64,000 nt of DNA from Incurvaria masculella (GCA_946894095.1 OX335641.1:19672501-19736500), one strand, 5' to 3'; shown: positions 25,401 through 37,403, counted from the stretch's first letter. Made by a program: numbers and translations. The notes: generated by a model from the letters alone, not told the origin.

Positions 25401-28400
25401 TCGCCGTGGCGTTCGTGGGCGTCCTGTTGGTCGCCGTGCTGCTCGTCGTCGCCGCCGGCGTCTGCTGGTACTCCAAGTCCCGACACCGGTCAGTTCACTT
25501 CGCATGTGTAGTCGACCAGTTTTCTTGGCAAGGCGACATTGTCCCACGCTGGTCGTCGTCGGCGACTTGTCAGATTTGTGAAAACAACCGTCTTCGAATC
25601 CTGAGTTCTTGCATGACCGCATACACGGCTTTGTTTGTGTGGCAGTTATGAGACTGTCAAAGTAAGCATAGTAGACGGTTTTTGCAACCTGTTTAAGACA
25701 GTTGCTCGATTTGTTTATGGCAAAACAAGGTTAGTTCAGCTTCCCAGCAAGGGCATATTTCTCTCTTGTCTCTGGCCCGTAGTATAGGGTGAACTCTGCT
25801 GGTCTCTTGTATTGAAGACCATGGGTTTGAACCCCAGGCTATGCACCTTTTTCGTTATTAACTCTGCATAAAATGTGCATTTTTGTTAAGAATATGAATC
25901 CCTCCAGGCGTAACCCATGTGAAACTAGCCAATATAATGACAGTAGGTTCCATAAGAAAAGAGACAGTCGATGATAAATGATTATTGTCATGCGTCATTT
26001 TGTTGCAGGCACGTACAAAGGCTCGAGAGGAGGAACTCAATTCGGCAGTCGCTGCATTCCGTGCGTTCCATGAGCAGTATGAACGGTGGTTTTTCAGACG
26101 CCTATGGCTATCGCAGGAAGATGGGACAAATGGTTAGTAATTTTACTTGTCGACGACAGCGGCAGAAATGAAGAAGCTAAGTTTGTGAAGTCATTGCAAA
26201 TCCTGTTACAAAGTTGTGGACTGTGGGAATAAAATCCTTTTTTAAAGAAAAGTAATAGCATTTAAGTTAGGATAACCATAATATAAACTGATGGTATTTC
26301 GGAAAATTGAGGCATGCATACACCAGGAAATACTCATTTACAGCAGAATAACAAAGCATTGAAAAGGTAAGTATAAGTGCTCAATTTTTGCAAATAATAA
26401 ATATTCTAACTTCACACTCACAAAAACTTTACTGCTTTATTGAATTTCTTACAGCCGCATACAGATATAATCGATAGAAAACTTTCTTCCCCTAGAGCGC
26501 ACGCTCCACTGACACGCTCACCAAGAACTCCGACTACAAGAAGATGCTCGCGTCAACTGCCTCCATCGAGTCGGTCGACAAGTCGCAGTTCAACTCGTCG
26601 GCGGAGGACACTCGCAGCTACGACGTTTACGAGGCGCACAATCCGACCCCAAGCGTGCCCGCACGTCACACCACCTTCAGCAGGAAGGCGCCGCCGCCGG
26701 AGTACTCGGTGCCACACACCAACGGGCAGTACGACCTCGCCTACAGGTGAGGATGTCGATTATGGATGGGTGCAGGATAGGCCCACATATTCTTGAAAGA
26801 TATTGTGCATATCCTCGATATTGCCGTATCTGTTCCTTTAAGGATTCAATCTTCCATGTTTGGGTCTTAAATCAAATTTTGTTAGAAACTGCACATAAAC
26901 CAAACTATGGCGTGTGGAAGTGTAAACCACCGATTTGATGTTAAACAGCGACATCTTCAGTAGTTTGTTTGTATTAGATCAAAACAAAACATTTTGTATG
27001 ACAGAATGTGAAATTCGGGACTCTACTTGCGATGTTCGCGCTTCCACATGATAGTGATCATTAACTTGATATTTCAACACAACTTCCCCAACTATAAATT
27101 AATCAAAATTTTAGTGTAACTTCTTCCAGAATATAATAGAAGTTCCTGTATAATGAACAATTGATACAGCAGTTCTAATGGAACTTCCACTTGCAGAAAC
27201 GAAGGCTTCCGCGACAACTCGACCTTGGCGAGCGCGGCGCCGTCCCTCGCAACGGTCGCCACCGAGGAGCTCCCCATCATCCACCACCCGGGCGGCGAGC
27301 CGCTCGACTCGCCCGCCACGCCGCTCGACTCGCCCTACTGCAACTCAGACACGTTGCCCCTCAGGGGCTTCGGCACCTCCGACGACACCCTCGACCTGAA
27401 GGCCGAGCTCGAGCGAGAAGGGAAGATATTCGGCCAGTATGGGGCGCCGACCCCGGCTGAGAACACCAAGCTTTCGTTCCTGATGGAGCTGAGGAGTCGC
27501 ATGCCGGAGGCACCGCAGGAAATGCAGCAGACGTCGTTCGGACAGAGGAGGAATATTGCGGGTTAGCTTTCTAGCATAAAAAATGTGGCACTTGAAACAA
27601 TGTGGAGGTGGCAGGACTCGATTCATCCCGCCAAAATGTCATTGTGTAATCTGAAAATGTATCAATGAACTATGCATTACAAGGTATACAGGTGGCCAGA
27701 TTATAAATGATAATAGCAAAATTTTCGTCTTTTTAAATTTTGTGTATGAAAATATAATTTAGATTATTGCAGTCAACACTGCAGATGGCATCTGTACAGA
27801 ACTAACAAAGAAGAAAAAAAAAAAAAGAATTTATTTGAAAACCACTACGCTGATTGTTTTTTGGTAACCAACATAAGTTTCTGTTTAACCTGAAATCGGT
27901 TTTTTTAAAGCACAAATAATCCTATGTACTCAAAATTAAATGTAAATTCCGACCACCTATGGTCTATACGATTACAGCCTATTCAGCCGCCTCTATTTTG
28001 AACATTCTTGTTTCCATAAAATTTTTCGTTGTCCCATAACTTTTGAATAATAGACATTAGGCGAACAGTAGTATGAAATATGTAGATTTTGAGTAGTGTG
28101 GCCAATGAAAATGAAAATTTGGTTGAGATTGCAAATAAAAATGCTGAGTTGTGTCGTGAGTTAGGCTCGTTACTCTTAGAATCTACGCTTTTAGCCATTA
28201 CGTGGCAGTAGTGTTCATGGTGTGACTGTGTGCAGATCAACAGCAATACTACGAACAGAACCTGCCAAGTCCGCCGCATCCTCCCGGTTACGACTACGGC
28301 GAATACGACTCGAGCCCCACCCAGGAGCTGTCCGACAGCGGCTCCCTGCCGCACGTCATGCCCAAGAGCAGGTCACTCGTCTATCTCTCTATTGTAAATC

Positions 28401-29658
28401 AGGTTGAATTTATAGTCGCAAGGAAAAGTTTGCACCTAGCCATCCCCAGGTTATGCACAGTTCGATAAGTGCATTTCGTCACGAATGCGAGCTGCTCCAT
28501 GGTTCGGAATCCATGTAAAACTGTAGGTCCCCTTCCTCTACTAGGTGGTAGGGTTTAAGCCCGCCCGGATTGGTACCATCGCATTGGATGAAAAGATGGT
28601 CGAAGCAGCAATGAAAAATTGTCTCGTGTTTTCCATCCAGTTGAATGTAGCCATGCTCATAAAGGGAAGCTGGCATGGCACCTAATTCCTTCGGGAATGT
28701 GGTATATTGGGCTAATATCATAACGGTAGTTGTGTGGCCATCCATGTCAGGTCGCATAAAAACAAAAAAAAAACATTTGTTTTTTGATAGTTGCATTTTT
28801 CAAGAACACTGAAATAAAAGACGTAGAAATAAGTGCTATGGAAAATTTACATTTTACTACTTTATCCCGGTGTTTAGTTTCAATTACATAACCTAAATTG
28901 TAAAAAATCCTAAACCATCGCCTAAATTGGCGTTTACAGAATTTTGAAGTTACGTAAAAACATCAAATTCTGTACAAGTTTTTACTCATTATTTTGTGGT
29001 TTTACTTCTTCAAGCTGTCAAAGTCAAACTCGGACTTCGGATCAAAGACGGATTTGTATGAAAACGCGGAGTCGGCGTAAACGGCAACGTCAACGTATTT
29101 ACGGCGACGATACATAAGCTGTCAAAACAAATTTAGACTCGCGCTCTTAAATTTCTCCATACATTTGAAAACGCTAGTCAATTGGTTTGGCTTAAATGAT
29201 AATTTAGGTGCCAAGTGGGACTAGGGGTACAGAATGGCTTCAGTAAATACCGCTGGACTGTACAGAGCAAAGAAGAAAACGTATGTGGGTTAGAGTCCAA
29301 TGTGTGGCGTCTAGGGTGTTACATGAATACTTTTATGCCCAAGAGCTGCATTCCATGTTAGCTGAAAAAAATGTGGTCTCGTATGTCTGCCAACAAAGCT
29401 TTTTTTTCGTTACGGATGCAATCTTAGGCTTTATTTTTATTTAACTTCGTCCTATGTGTCCTATATTTTATAAAACTACCTTTAAACAGTTGAATAGCAC
29501 AACGTTGTTTTATTCAAACATTTTTTAAATAAAATTGCAGATCCAAGTCAGAGGCTCTTCTTGAAACTAGCTTCGACTTGGACGACTCGGAGAGCATCAC
29601 GCTGCCTATCACCGAGGCGAGCCGCTCCCACAGCCAGCCGCTGGAGACTGCCATGTGA
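10481..29658 (+). CDS. bark: bark beetle/anakonda, tricellular-junction transmembrane protein (3' part, 15 exons)
   Basis: A huge single-pass membrane protein that organises septate junctions at three-cell corners in Drosophila epithelia. Exons by splice sites and phase: 10481-10683, 11921-18129, 18408-18619, 19003-19138, 20363-20582, 21086-21211, 23767-23860, 24097-24261, 24763-24964, 25356-25488, 26009-26132, 26496-26746, 27197-27561, 28236-28371, 29541-29658. Joined they give 2,897 codons and a TGA with every phase consistent. The fly protein is about 3,100 residues as I recall, so the signal peptide and some N-terminal residues are missing. Order: three repeats of SRCR, parallel beta-helix and CUB-like parts, then a C-type lectin domain, one membrane helix and a cytoplasmic tail of about 337 residues ending ETAM. 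Many NxS/T sites suggest glycosylation. The first listed acceptor (10480) is weak; an alternative in the same phase is at 10522. No stop or frameshift was seen. Confidence 0.93.
10749..10992 (-). repeat. tRNA-headed SINE, tail-truncated (copy 4)
   Basis: Starts within TTACTAAGCTTCCGCTGTCC and ends at the head near GTGTGCGAGTCCGACTC. It lacks the GGGTTCCGTACCCAAAGGG tail. It lies in bark intron 1 of this window. Confidence 0.75.
11144..11320. mobile_element. possible hAT-type MITE
   Basis: Left end CAGCGTTTTCC and right-end complement CAGCGTTCCC look like short hAT terminal repeats. The interior has no open frame. No matching 8-bp target duplication was seen, so this is tentative. Confidence 0.35.
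11636..11692 (-). repeat. second SINE family fragment
   Basis: CCTGGGCGGGCTCAATCCTG and CCGCCTGTAAGTAGG match the body of the family seen at 28440-28790, 45290-45530 and 46480-46700. Confidence 0.5.
14430..16934 (+). other. bark: bark extracellular repeat 2: SRCR2, beta-helix, CUB-like, beta-helix
   Basis: SRCR2 is 14430-14747 (IRLLGGRTFHEGRLQVRINE, WGTVCNYHW, ALVCHQLG, ending GIKC). A helical-repeat section is followed by a CUB-like part at about 15133-15530 (HICIYDSQ) and further PbH1 turns. The repeat closes with a second copy of the cap motif (SDITVMPGVILTINPGVVME, about 16687-16745). A basic Lys/Arg-rich linker precedes SRCR3. Confidence 0.82.
19209..19453 (-). repeat. tRNA-headed SINE (copy 5)
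   Basis: Tail, CCGTCCGT run, CAGGGCTGTATCTCATCAAC and head are all present, on the minus strand, in the bark intron 19139-20362. Confidence 0.8.
20012..20200 (-). pseudogene. LINE reverse-transcriptase C-terminal relic
   Basis: The minus frame EHPLVVDIRLMRTNHFSNSF and LCRTARIWLGLP resembles the C-terminal HPxVL..RT..ASSF..RTAR.WNSLP motif of insect non-LTR polymerases. Only about 60 residues remain. It lies in a bark intron. Confidence 0.55.
20218..20249. repeat. short perfect hairpin
   Basis: ACTTCCCCTAGC, CTTT, GCTAGGGGTGAAGT is a nearly perfect stem-loop within a bark intron. No function is evident. Confidence 0.5.
21715..21961 (+). pseudogene. CR1/jockey-like LINE C-terminal fragment
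   Basis: Encodes LRGHSLKLNQSASNSNPRKH and FLVNRVVDSWNKLPEEVI, then SAETVNGFKNRLDKHL, a characteristic C-terminal end of insect non-LTR reverse transcriptases. The polymerase core is absent. An AT-rich low-complexity tail with AATAAT repeats follows, as expected of a LINE 3' end. It lies in the bark intron 21212-23766. Confidence 0.75.
23500..23545 (+). repeat. short dispersed repeat, shared with 29275-29325
   Basis: GGAAAACGTATGTGGATCAA and GTCCAATGTGTGGCCTCTAG recur almost unchanged near 29275-29325 in the same orientation. The family is unknown. Confidence 0.55.
24172..24963 (+). other. bark: bark C-type lectin-like domain (exons 8-9)
   Basis: The fold is spelled by CPPGWDPVAGTCYMY, YEEARLFC, RVWVNHIDYVSKCTSF, IRDCNQKNAFLCEI. 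Six cysteines are in the usual order. The Ca/sugar signatures EPN/QPD and WND are not present (WVNH in place of the first part), so it is more likely a protein-binding lectin fold. It is the membrane-proximal module. Confidence 0.85.
24479..24650 (+). pseudogene. mariner transposase relic
   Basis: NPKRHIILHYDKSPSLLTVR and QTFECLEVV match the region around the second catalytic Asp of mariner transposases (HDNARPHT..T..FLE). GPPSA then decays through three stops. It lies between the two lectin-domain exons of bark. Confidence 0.65.
25400..25468 (+). other. bark: bark transmembrane helix
   Basis: LAVAFVGVLLVAVLLVVAAG followed by VCW gives 23 hydrophobic residues. YSKSRHRHVQRLERR follows, a positive stop-transfer region. 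The tail is thus inside the cell and the SRCR/lectin part outside. Confidence 0.9.
25785..25852 (+). repeat. tRNA-like segment (SINE head or tRNA relic)
   Basis: Contains TAGTATAGGGT, similar to an A box, and GGGTTTGAACCCC, a good B box, spaced as in a tRNA. A full cloverleaf is not convincing. Probably a SINE head in a bark intron. Confidence 0.4.
28440..28790 (+). repeat. second SINE family copy
   Basis: GTGCATTTCGTCACGAATGC, CTACTAGGTGGTAGGGTTTA and GCCCGCCCGGATTGG recur inverted at 45290-45420 and 46490-46700. The 105-codon minus open frame here is incidental. Intron of bark. Confidence 0.65.
28921..29225. mobile_element. non-autonomous element, uninterrupted copy
   Basis: From CTAAATTGGCGTTTACAG to TTTAGGTGCCAAGTGGGAC it matches 58524-59337 in order, except that the latter is split by another element. 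No open frame. It lies in the last bark intron. Confidence 0.65.
29275..29325 (+). repeat. short dispersed repeat
   Basis: Second copy of the sequence at 23500-23545 (GAAAACGTATGTGGGTTAGA, GTCCAATGTGTGGCGTCTAG). Confidence 0.55.
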
Positions 29659-29868
29659 GGTCCTTCCGGTCTCCTGCCAGCGCGCCCCCTAGCGGAGATA
29701 CCGACATATGTCCTTTCATAATGGATGGGATTTTTTTTATTTTAGAAAAAGATAAAGCTATTGCTGCTTTCTGCCTGTATATTTACTCCCGCCCGGAAGA
29801 CAACATAGTCGACGGAAACTAACCATATATGCGTGTAAGTGTTAGTAAGAATGAGCCCTCCGAGCTGA

Positions 29869-29874
29869 AATAAA
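29869..29874 (+). promoter_or_regulatory. bark: candidate polyadenylation signal of bark
   Basis: AATAAA lies 211 bp after the bark stop codon. Further AATAAA hexamers occur downstream near 31030 and 31087, so the true 3' end is uncertain. Confidence 0.4.
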
Positions 29875-31948
29875 CGGTGATCTCGTGAAGTTACGTGACT
29901 GAAGTTTGTAGATAGGTACCAAATCACGCCAAGTTGAGTGTACAAATTATTTTTTGTTATCCGTCCTGACTACACATTATATTACGACCGTTGAAAGGTG
30001 TCGTATTATTGAGTAACTGTTTCAACCTAGTCAGTGGGTTGTTTGTAATTGTAAACAAATGACAAGATTATATTTGTTCATCACATTATTTGTAAGTTCT
30101 ATATTGGTTCAATCGAGGTTCGGACTATGAAAATGTGCCTTTATTTAAGACGGATGTGAAGAAAACTGTGATCACTGCCTTCTTAGAGAGATACATTCGT
30201 AATCAGTCTTGTAATTAATTATAGAATTTGTTTTACATACATTTTGTGTATAAATAAGTGTATTAGTTTTTAAATGGATGCAGTGATGAAAAGGTCAGTG
30301 TGAGTCAAGTGCCTGAAAGCTTATTTATTTCTGTTCCGTTGAGCAGCTTACCATTCATTAGTATTACATGAAAAATCCAACGAAAGTATGTCTATGTGTC
30401 CATTTTTTATCTGCATTTTAATTGTTGAATATTGTAATCATCGATTATATTTTATGTTAGGTGAAATGCATATTTTTCTCCCTGCCTATTAAGAGATTTC
30501 CGGCATTGACATATCTTTCCCGCCCATAAATTGATGTAGGGTGATCACTCATTTAACAAAATCGTACCAAGTCAGCGACACGGATCTTTTGGTCATGTGT
30601 GTGTGAGTCAAGTCTGTGCGTAAGGCGCGGTATGGTGGGAGCATCCAACTCAGGACGAAGTGTTAGTGGGACGCTCTGCTCGCTCCGCTCAGCACATCAC
30701 AATAGCATGATTCTCTCTCGATTGGCTTTTGTCCCTTCCGGTTTCTACAACCAACAGATAAGTGTAGTAGAATGTGTTCTTCGGTCAGTAGACTGTATTG
30801 GTGCGTAGACACTTAAATTTCCACTCTCATATACTTATCTGCAGCATTTCTTGTTTTCAGCGTCTTAACACCATAAACAGTGTTTTATTTTAAAGAAACT
30901 TGAAGTAGAACTATATTACGTTTTTTTTATTTAAACTAAGAACTGTGCGGAGTGATCACCTTGGAATGTTGTAACAGGGAAGTGATTGTCTTTAGGTGCA
31001 GTTTGACAGATTATTTATGTCAATATCTATAAATAAACTAAGTTTATTTTTTTATCAATTAAATGATGTTTAGTTAGGTCTTTAAAATAAAGCAAGAATT
31101 ATATTTTGTTGCGTTTGCAGCTCTACTTTAAGCATCACAAAAAAGACTTAATTTTACTACTGAAGCAATATATATTTTCAAATTGCTCGTTATTTTATAA
31201 ATCTTAAATAATGTCCGTCCTTAGGTTAGTGTTTGTATTTTTGTGTATTATTGTGCAACTGAAATACTTGTGTAAAAATCATTCCATTTGTGTAAGAATA
31301 GTAAAAAACAAATTTTATAGCAATGTAAATACAGGTGATGGAATTCACATGAAAACTCTAAATATTTTTTCCTTAAACAATATAAGGTGATGATAAACGT
31401 CGGAAGTTAACCTCCTTGCACTATTATCATGTGCATCTTCCTTTGCAGAAATTATATTTTACCAATGTGGGAGCGATAATGTAAATATTTAGACAAAAGT
31501 CGAGTCAATATAATTAATTCTACAGCTGAATGACTACTTATTTTTCTACCCATGTATACATCTTTAAACATCAACGTAATTATCCATTTTGATAAAACTT
31601 TTGTTTATCTATATTTTTCCTCATGTTTGAGAGGAAGTATTGATATCAATATGTACAAAATCGTATTATTATCACAATTCAATTGTTAAGGTATTTTTAT
31701 TAAATTCTTAATACTTTTACACAAAACACATTTTGTTTAATTTTACCATCTGGAAGTCATTCTTTGCCCATAGTTATATTTCCACTACGGTCTCTTCTAC
31801 GGAAGTAAAATGAGAATATTTTAAAACATATCTCTATATAGAAAGCGCAAAACATCCACCATCCGTCACCACCAAAGAGTTTTTAATTATGTATTTTTTT
31901 CTCTTTTTAGGACTTAGGGGGAAACCAGCGCAAGATGTGAGAAAATGT
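29875..31948. other. bark 3' flank, gene-free
   Basis: AT-rich. It may include an extended bark 3' untranslated region. No exon or repeat family was recognised. Confidence 0.4.
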
Positions 31949-32071
31949 GTGAGGGGATTCGATCAATTCTGCACTAATCAGAAGCGTTTACCACACCTGC
32001 GCTCTTACTGGGTGGAATAATAGGCACCCACTTCTGATTGGTGTAGAATTGATCAAATTCCCTCACATCTT
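31949..32071. repeat. hairpin, ~38-bp arms
   Basis: GTGTGAGGGGATTCGATCAA..CTAATCAGAAG near 31950 is inverted as CTTCTGATTGGTG..TTCCCTCACAT near 32030-32070, with a loop of about 40 bp. Probably a small MITE. Confidence 0.6.
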
Positions 32072-32124
32072 ACCCCGGTTCAACCCCTGGCTTTACTCCA
32101 GGAACTTTAGCCTTAAATCAGCAC

Positions 32125-32955
32125 TTAGAAAAACATTAAATCCGAAATGCATTTTTTTTTCTCATAAACGTAGTATTTCATGTGGACGTGTGTACATTAA
32201 GTTTGCAACATTTTGGGGGGTCCGGAAGATAGAAATAAAATATTAAATATGTTTAAAAAATGATATCTCCTAAACAAATATTTAGAAATGTTATTTAAAA
32301 ATGTTATATGTTAGCTAATTTTAGGGGTAATATTACTGTGAATTTGCAACAATTTCTTATTTACGGAACTGTGTAATTTTTTTTTTGTACTTTTAATATC
32401 TGTAATATTTAATATCTGCAAAGCAAATAATGAAAATTCTATTTTATTTTCTGAAATTGGAAACTGACCGCAAACTCTATATTCTGTGAAATTTGTAAAA
32501 TGTTGCAAATATTAGAAGCACATTTTTTTTCATTTATAATGTTTACATTCACACAAAAGCTAAACAAAAAATTCGAAATACGTATAAAATCGTTCGTTGT
32601 ATAGTTTCTAAAGAATTTAATTTGCTTTTACATATTCTAGAAAGAAATATAGCAATAGCAAGTTACGTTCGCGGCATAGATTTTTTTTAGTAAAAACATT
32701 TTTTTTAATACATTTCCGTAATTACAAAATTGTTGCAAATTCACAGTTACATTACGCCTTAAAAGACTTAACATATAATTTTTTTAATACCGTTTCTAAA
32801 TATTTGTTACGGAGATATATATTTTTAATACATTTAAAATTTTTTTTCTATCTTCCGGGCCCCGCTAAATGTTGCAAACTTAATGTAAGCATATGAACAT
32901 GAAATTATATATTTCTAAGAAAAAAAAATTCATTTCGGATTTCATGTGCTTCTCA
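32125..32955. mobile_element. foldback element with ~260-bp inverted arms
   Basis: Arms about 32125-32390 and 32690-32955 are inverted copies. Shared blocks are AAATCCGAAATG, ACATTAAGTTTGCAACATTT, CCGGAAGATAGAAA, AAATATTTAGAAA and CTGTGAATTTGCAACAAT. No open frame. It lies between the convergent genes. Confidence 0.75.
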
Positions 32956-33261
32956 AACCGTATCTACCCCGGTCTACTTGGGTTGTTTGCAATGTTTTTT
33001 TTTTCAAAGAGTTTGCAATTATTCATATCACTGTTAATTTGCTGTCATTTTTGTTACTGTCCACTTTAACTTGATGCACGGGTGAGCAGCGGTCATTAGA
33101 CGAAACCATAATGGTAACACTATGACAAATAAATAATGCAATGTGATAGAAAATTTTAATTATCGGATGAAAATGTACAATTAAATATTTGGTAAGAAAA
33201 TTTTAAATTTTAAGCATTTTAACAAATTATGCATTTTAACAAAAACAATATCGGATACTTT

Positions 33262-33530
33262 TTAGGGTTCCGTACCCAAAGGGTGAAAACGGAACCCTAT
33301 TACTAAGCCTCCGCTGTGCGTCCGTCCGTCCGTCTCTCACAGGGATTATCTCATTAACCGTAATAGGAAGGCAGCTGAAATTTTCATAGTGTGTATTTAT
33401 TTTGCCGCTATAACAACAAATAAGTAAAATAAAAAAATCATAAAAATTAATACAAAAAACTTGATTTTTTTAGTGTTGATGGTACGGAACCCTTCGTGTG
33501 CGAGTCCGTCTTGCACTTGGTCGGTTTTTT
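33262..33530 (-). repeat. tRNA-headed SINE (copy 6)
   Basis: Complete order of tail, CCGTCCGTCC, CAGGGATTATCTCATTAACC, and head TGTGCGAGTCCGTCTTGCAC, on the minus strand. Confidence 0.85.
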
Positions 33531-36500
33531 TATTTAAACTTAAAATTTATTGGGGCTAAACTGTATCCTTCCTCTTAATTAAAACAGAAATTAATAAAAA
33601 TATTTCGCACAAATTCATAACCCTCGCAGTGTTGCTCTCGCTGCATCTACTTTTTACGCTCCCAAAAAAGTTATTATAAAATAATAAGTAACAGTTTCCT
33701 TGCCTGTTGCTTTTAGCGGGTCAATCAGTTCCATTCTTTTAGCACCGCTTACCGCGTGCACAAAAATAGGTAGCTGCAAGACTAAATACTTGGTCACTCT
33801 ATTTTCGCACATTTATATTATTTCCCTTGTCACATTTCGGCACATGTCGATTGATCTCCTCTGAAAAATACCTTACGCCTAGTCCGACCCCCCTGTTTCA
33901 ACCAAAAACTGTTGTCGTTGAAATAGATTTTTGGTAGCTAAGGTAAAACATTATTGTTGTTGTAAAATGTGACGCTAACATTTATTTATTTATAAGTTTT
34001 AGACAGGCAGCATATTCTGATGCGTCTAAATACAGTGATTAACTCAATAAATTGGTTACATGGTAAACATGGTTGTGCACATCATGCGTCTCTTGCAAGT
34101 TCCGAAATTCGAACATATTCTAGGAGACAAAAATATCTTGGATCGAGTGATCTTGGATCTTCATTCCTATGACTTGTTTAACAAGTTGTCTGCCATATTT
34201 GATACTTATTTAGGAAAATTCTTGTGAATGGTAGAATATCAAGGAAACAAGCTTATATAATAACAAAACTTGTAGTGCAAATGTATTCACACAAAAATAA
34301 AATAATAGACAATCATTTAAATGTCCACTAAGGCACTATTATAATTACATAATGTAATGTTATACTCTAACAAGAAAGAAGAAAATATATTACAGAAATA
34401 CTTGCAACAAATGTATTATTTTGATACAAACCCTTGTTTGGCTAAAATTTAAACCACTTTTGGCAAACATTCAATTATATCAAGAGAAAAATAAAATTGA
34501 ATTTTACAGCAACTTTCAATAAAAAAAATTATTACTAATTTCCATAAACTATAAATTGCAGCTCCATTATCAGACCAGAAAATTTACATTAAGGCCCTGG
34601 TACTAGGCAAATCGCAAAGTTAGACGAGGCACCCCAAGATAACTAACTAAGTCTGACGATTATAAGTGGCATTCTTACAATATATGATTCCTTGTCTAGG
34701 AATCGAATGATTTTCGTTAATGTATGTTTCCTTTTTCTATATAAAATACATTGCGGAAACGGTGTCTATTTCCGAACTTTTTTGACTAAATGTAGAAATC
34801 TAAAAGCAAATGGATTTATTTGTTTATGCATATATGCTGTTTTTGCTTATATCTAGAAATCGAATTACTTTCAGATTTCTAATGAGAAAAATCAACTTTT
34901 TTATTTTTATTATTATTTAAATAAATGATGGAATCAAAAAATATTAACAATCTATTATCAGTCTGGAGTTCTATTTGGATATGCTGAAGCGTTTCACTAC
35001 ATATTATTACATTTGTTAAAAAGTGAATTTTTATGGCGCAAATAGTTGGCTAGTCCTAGCGCCTTAAAACTTATGACACTTGCTTACTTAACTTATTAGA
35101 AACTTGCTTAGAAAACTTATGACTTGTTTAAATCAAATATCAGCATTATAGTATTTTTCGTTACTCAAATCCTATAAATCCTATTTGATTTTGTTAAAGC
35201 ATTGCATAGGATGTTTTTTATTTAGGGTTATTGGATGTGGGTTTATATTTTACCAACATCAATTGTACTGAGGCCGATAAAGATATGGACGAAATAGTGC
35301 AAAATCAGAATGCACTCAGATATTTTAAAATTCCTTTTACTCTCAAAGGTCTGTAATGGATTACAAAAACAAAATAGTTGGTTCACATCTCAAACAGCTA
35401 CAGTAGTATTTAGAGTAGCTGACCAACTTTAATGCGGGATTAGCGCCGAACTAAATAGCACTTTTTTATGGTTAGTCCAGTTAAATAAAAAAAAATTGGG
35501 ACCAAATCATCACTCACAACACTTTACTCGCACAAAAGAAAATAACATTTATAAAGAACCTTCTAATATTTTAAACTATAAAAACATTAATATTTTGGAA
35601 ACATGGCAACATCTAAACCAGTGGATATTTTGATTGAAGCAAAAATCAAATTAATTATGTCATTGAAACCGTTATTATATGTAGCTAAAGTTCGTGCAAG
35701 AATTAGAGAGTAAGGCATTTTACAACAATAATAAAATAAGAATTCTATTAAATTTGACAGATGCCTAATCCTTCCATAGAAGTGTAATCTGTGACGGCTG
35801 CTAAAAACCACCGAGCCCCACTAGTTGACTCAATAGCAATCCTAAAAAGGCTTACATCATCTAATATCACCCCCCAATAATGGAAAAACACTTATGTTTA
35901 TATTTACATGCACAGCAAGATAAGCAACAAACCCAACAGAATGGATTAAGTATAATAATACAAGAGAAAGACCGTCATAACTGTTCTCGCAATCGCGTTC
36001 TTGCAATCACGTTCATAAGAGAAGCACCAGTAGACTTTGTGTTAAGACGGAAACTCTTAGATCCTCACACACCAGATATACCTGCAGACAAAAGAATTTA
36101 CCTTCAGTTGGTAAACAATATTAAATGTAATTGGTTAGGTACAGCTAGCCGGGGGACACATGATCCTTTCCAAATTATGCTCAACGAAATACGTTGCGAA
36201 ACCAGCGCCGTTTGCAAAAGGGACGTCTAAATAATTTACAGCACTGCCACAACAATGCGATTCAAATAAGAATAGGACCGGGTCTCGTGACTAACTTCAC
36301 TCGAATGATCGCGGTAAAGTACGGTCGGCACGTCCGCACGGGTTTACACGGGAAACATTCGCTTCAATATCAAAGGAAGTCTAAAGCTTTTTTCATCCAT
36401 CAGAATCGAGGTTTGATCCGAGTATACATGTACATGCGTTTGCATATATTTATTGTTTTTTAGCGTTCCAGCCATGCCGTGACAGCAACACTAGACAACA

Positions 36501-37403
36501 CCTGAATCCACACAGCGTAAGATGATATTTATAATAATGTCCTCGAAAGTGCCACAGTTTCATTATTTTATTGGGTAGTTTTGTTTGTTATCGCGTTGTT
36601 GAAAATAATTTGAGTACCTGTTTTCAAATAAATATTTAGTTGAAACAAATTATTCTCTGTAAATCTTTATTAAATATTTTCATAGAAACTTTTTTTGCAT
36701 ACGATACTGAAATTAATTGGCTTTAGCAGTTTGACATACAAAATGGCGGTTGTCCCAGTCCTATTCTTATTTAAATCGCATTGTAGACATAAAGATACAA
36801 GGAAGCGAGAAAAATTAGCGGAGCATATCCTTTCTCTGTACGAGCTGCCGACAGCAGTTTTTCATTTCTATACTAATCATCCAATTATGATAAAATACTG
36901 GCATGTCATGCGTAAACATTACTGTTACAAAACATAAAGGAAATAGTACAGATCATAGTCCAAAACGTCATTGGCCCGAGCGGAGCTGGGTACATTAGCT
37001 AGTATTTAATAAATTAGCATGTAATCTCTATTAGTAATAAAAGAATCACTCAGCTGCGGATGACAATGAGTGAGTTTATAATTTTTGTTTGTTCGAAATG
37101 GGAGCCAAATCATGTCAGAGCATTGTAAAAAGCGAGTAATACCACATTTACTCAATTATGTATAACCAAGTAGTAAAAACGTGTCATCACGAGGGGTCTG
37201 ATAGTGAAATAAAAATTTTAGTGAGCATGGGAAAAAGGAAACAAATTACAAATATTTAAATGAACTCTACCACACTGTTTTGCCCTAAATTAATATTAAA
37301 TGAAGTCTAAATATCTCTGAGAGCAGCGAACATGTACTCATGTAATGAAAGTAGCAGGTTCAATCCTGGTTTACATGAAATAGGTCAGAATAGGTTTACT
37401 TTA
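33531..37403. other. intergenic, no gene recognised
   Basis: AT-rich. An open frame of 116 codons at 35880-36230 and one of 80 codons at 36695-36937 (both +) have no recognisable domain, no splice context and no paralogue here; I do not call them genes. A B-box-like AGGTTCAATCC occurs at 37352. Confidence 0.4.

Larger units (their letters stand above)
26009..29658 (+). other. bark: bark cytoplasmic tail with PPxY and PDZ-ligand motifs
   Basis: Exons 11-15 encode most of a Ser-, Pro- and acid-rich tail. PPEY (26694-26705) and PPGY (28280-28291) fit the PPxY ligand of WW domains. The C-terminal ETAM (29644-29655) fits a class I PDZ ligand (S/T-x-hydrophobic). These are motif matches only. Exons here are visibly GC-rich compared with the giant exon 2. 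Confidence 0.7.

Noticed and set aside
25785..25852. Functional tRNA gene
   Set aside because: Box-like motifs are present but the acceptor and D arms do not pair convincingly.
35880..36463. Two consecutive + frames (116 and 89 codons) as a gene
   Set aside because: No recognised domain, no overlap in frame, no splice sites joining them. Not excluded as a rapidly evolving gene.
37330..37375. tRNA-like B box AGGTTCAATCC
   Set aside because: No A box at a proper distance and no cloverleaf.
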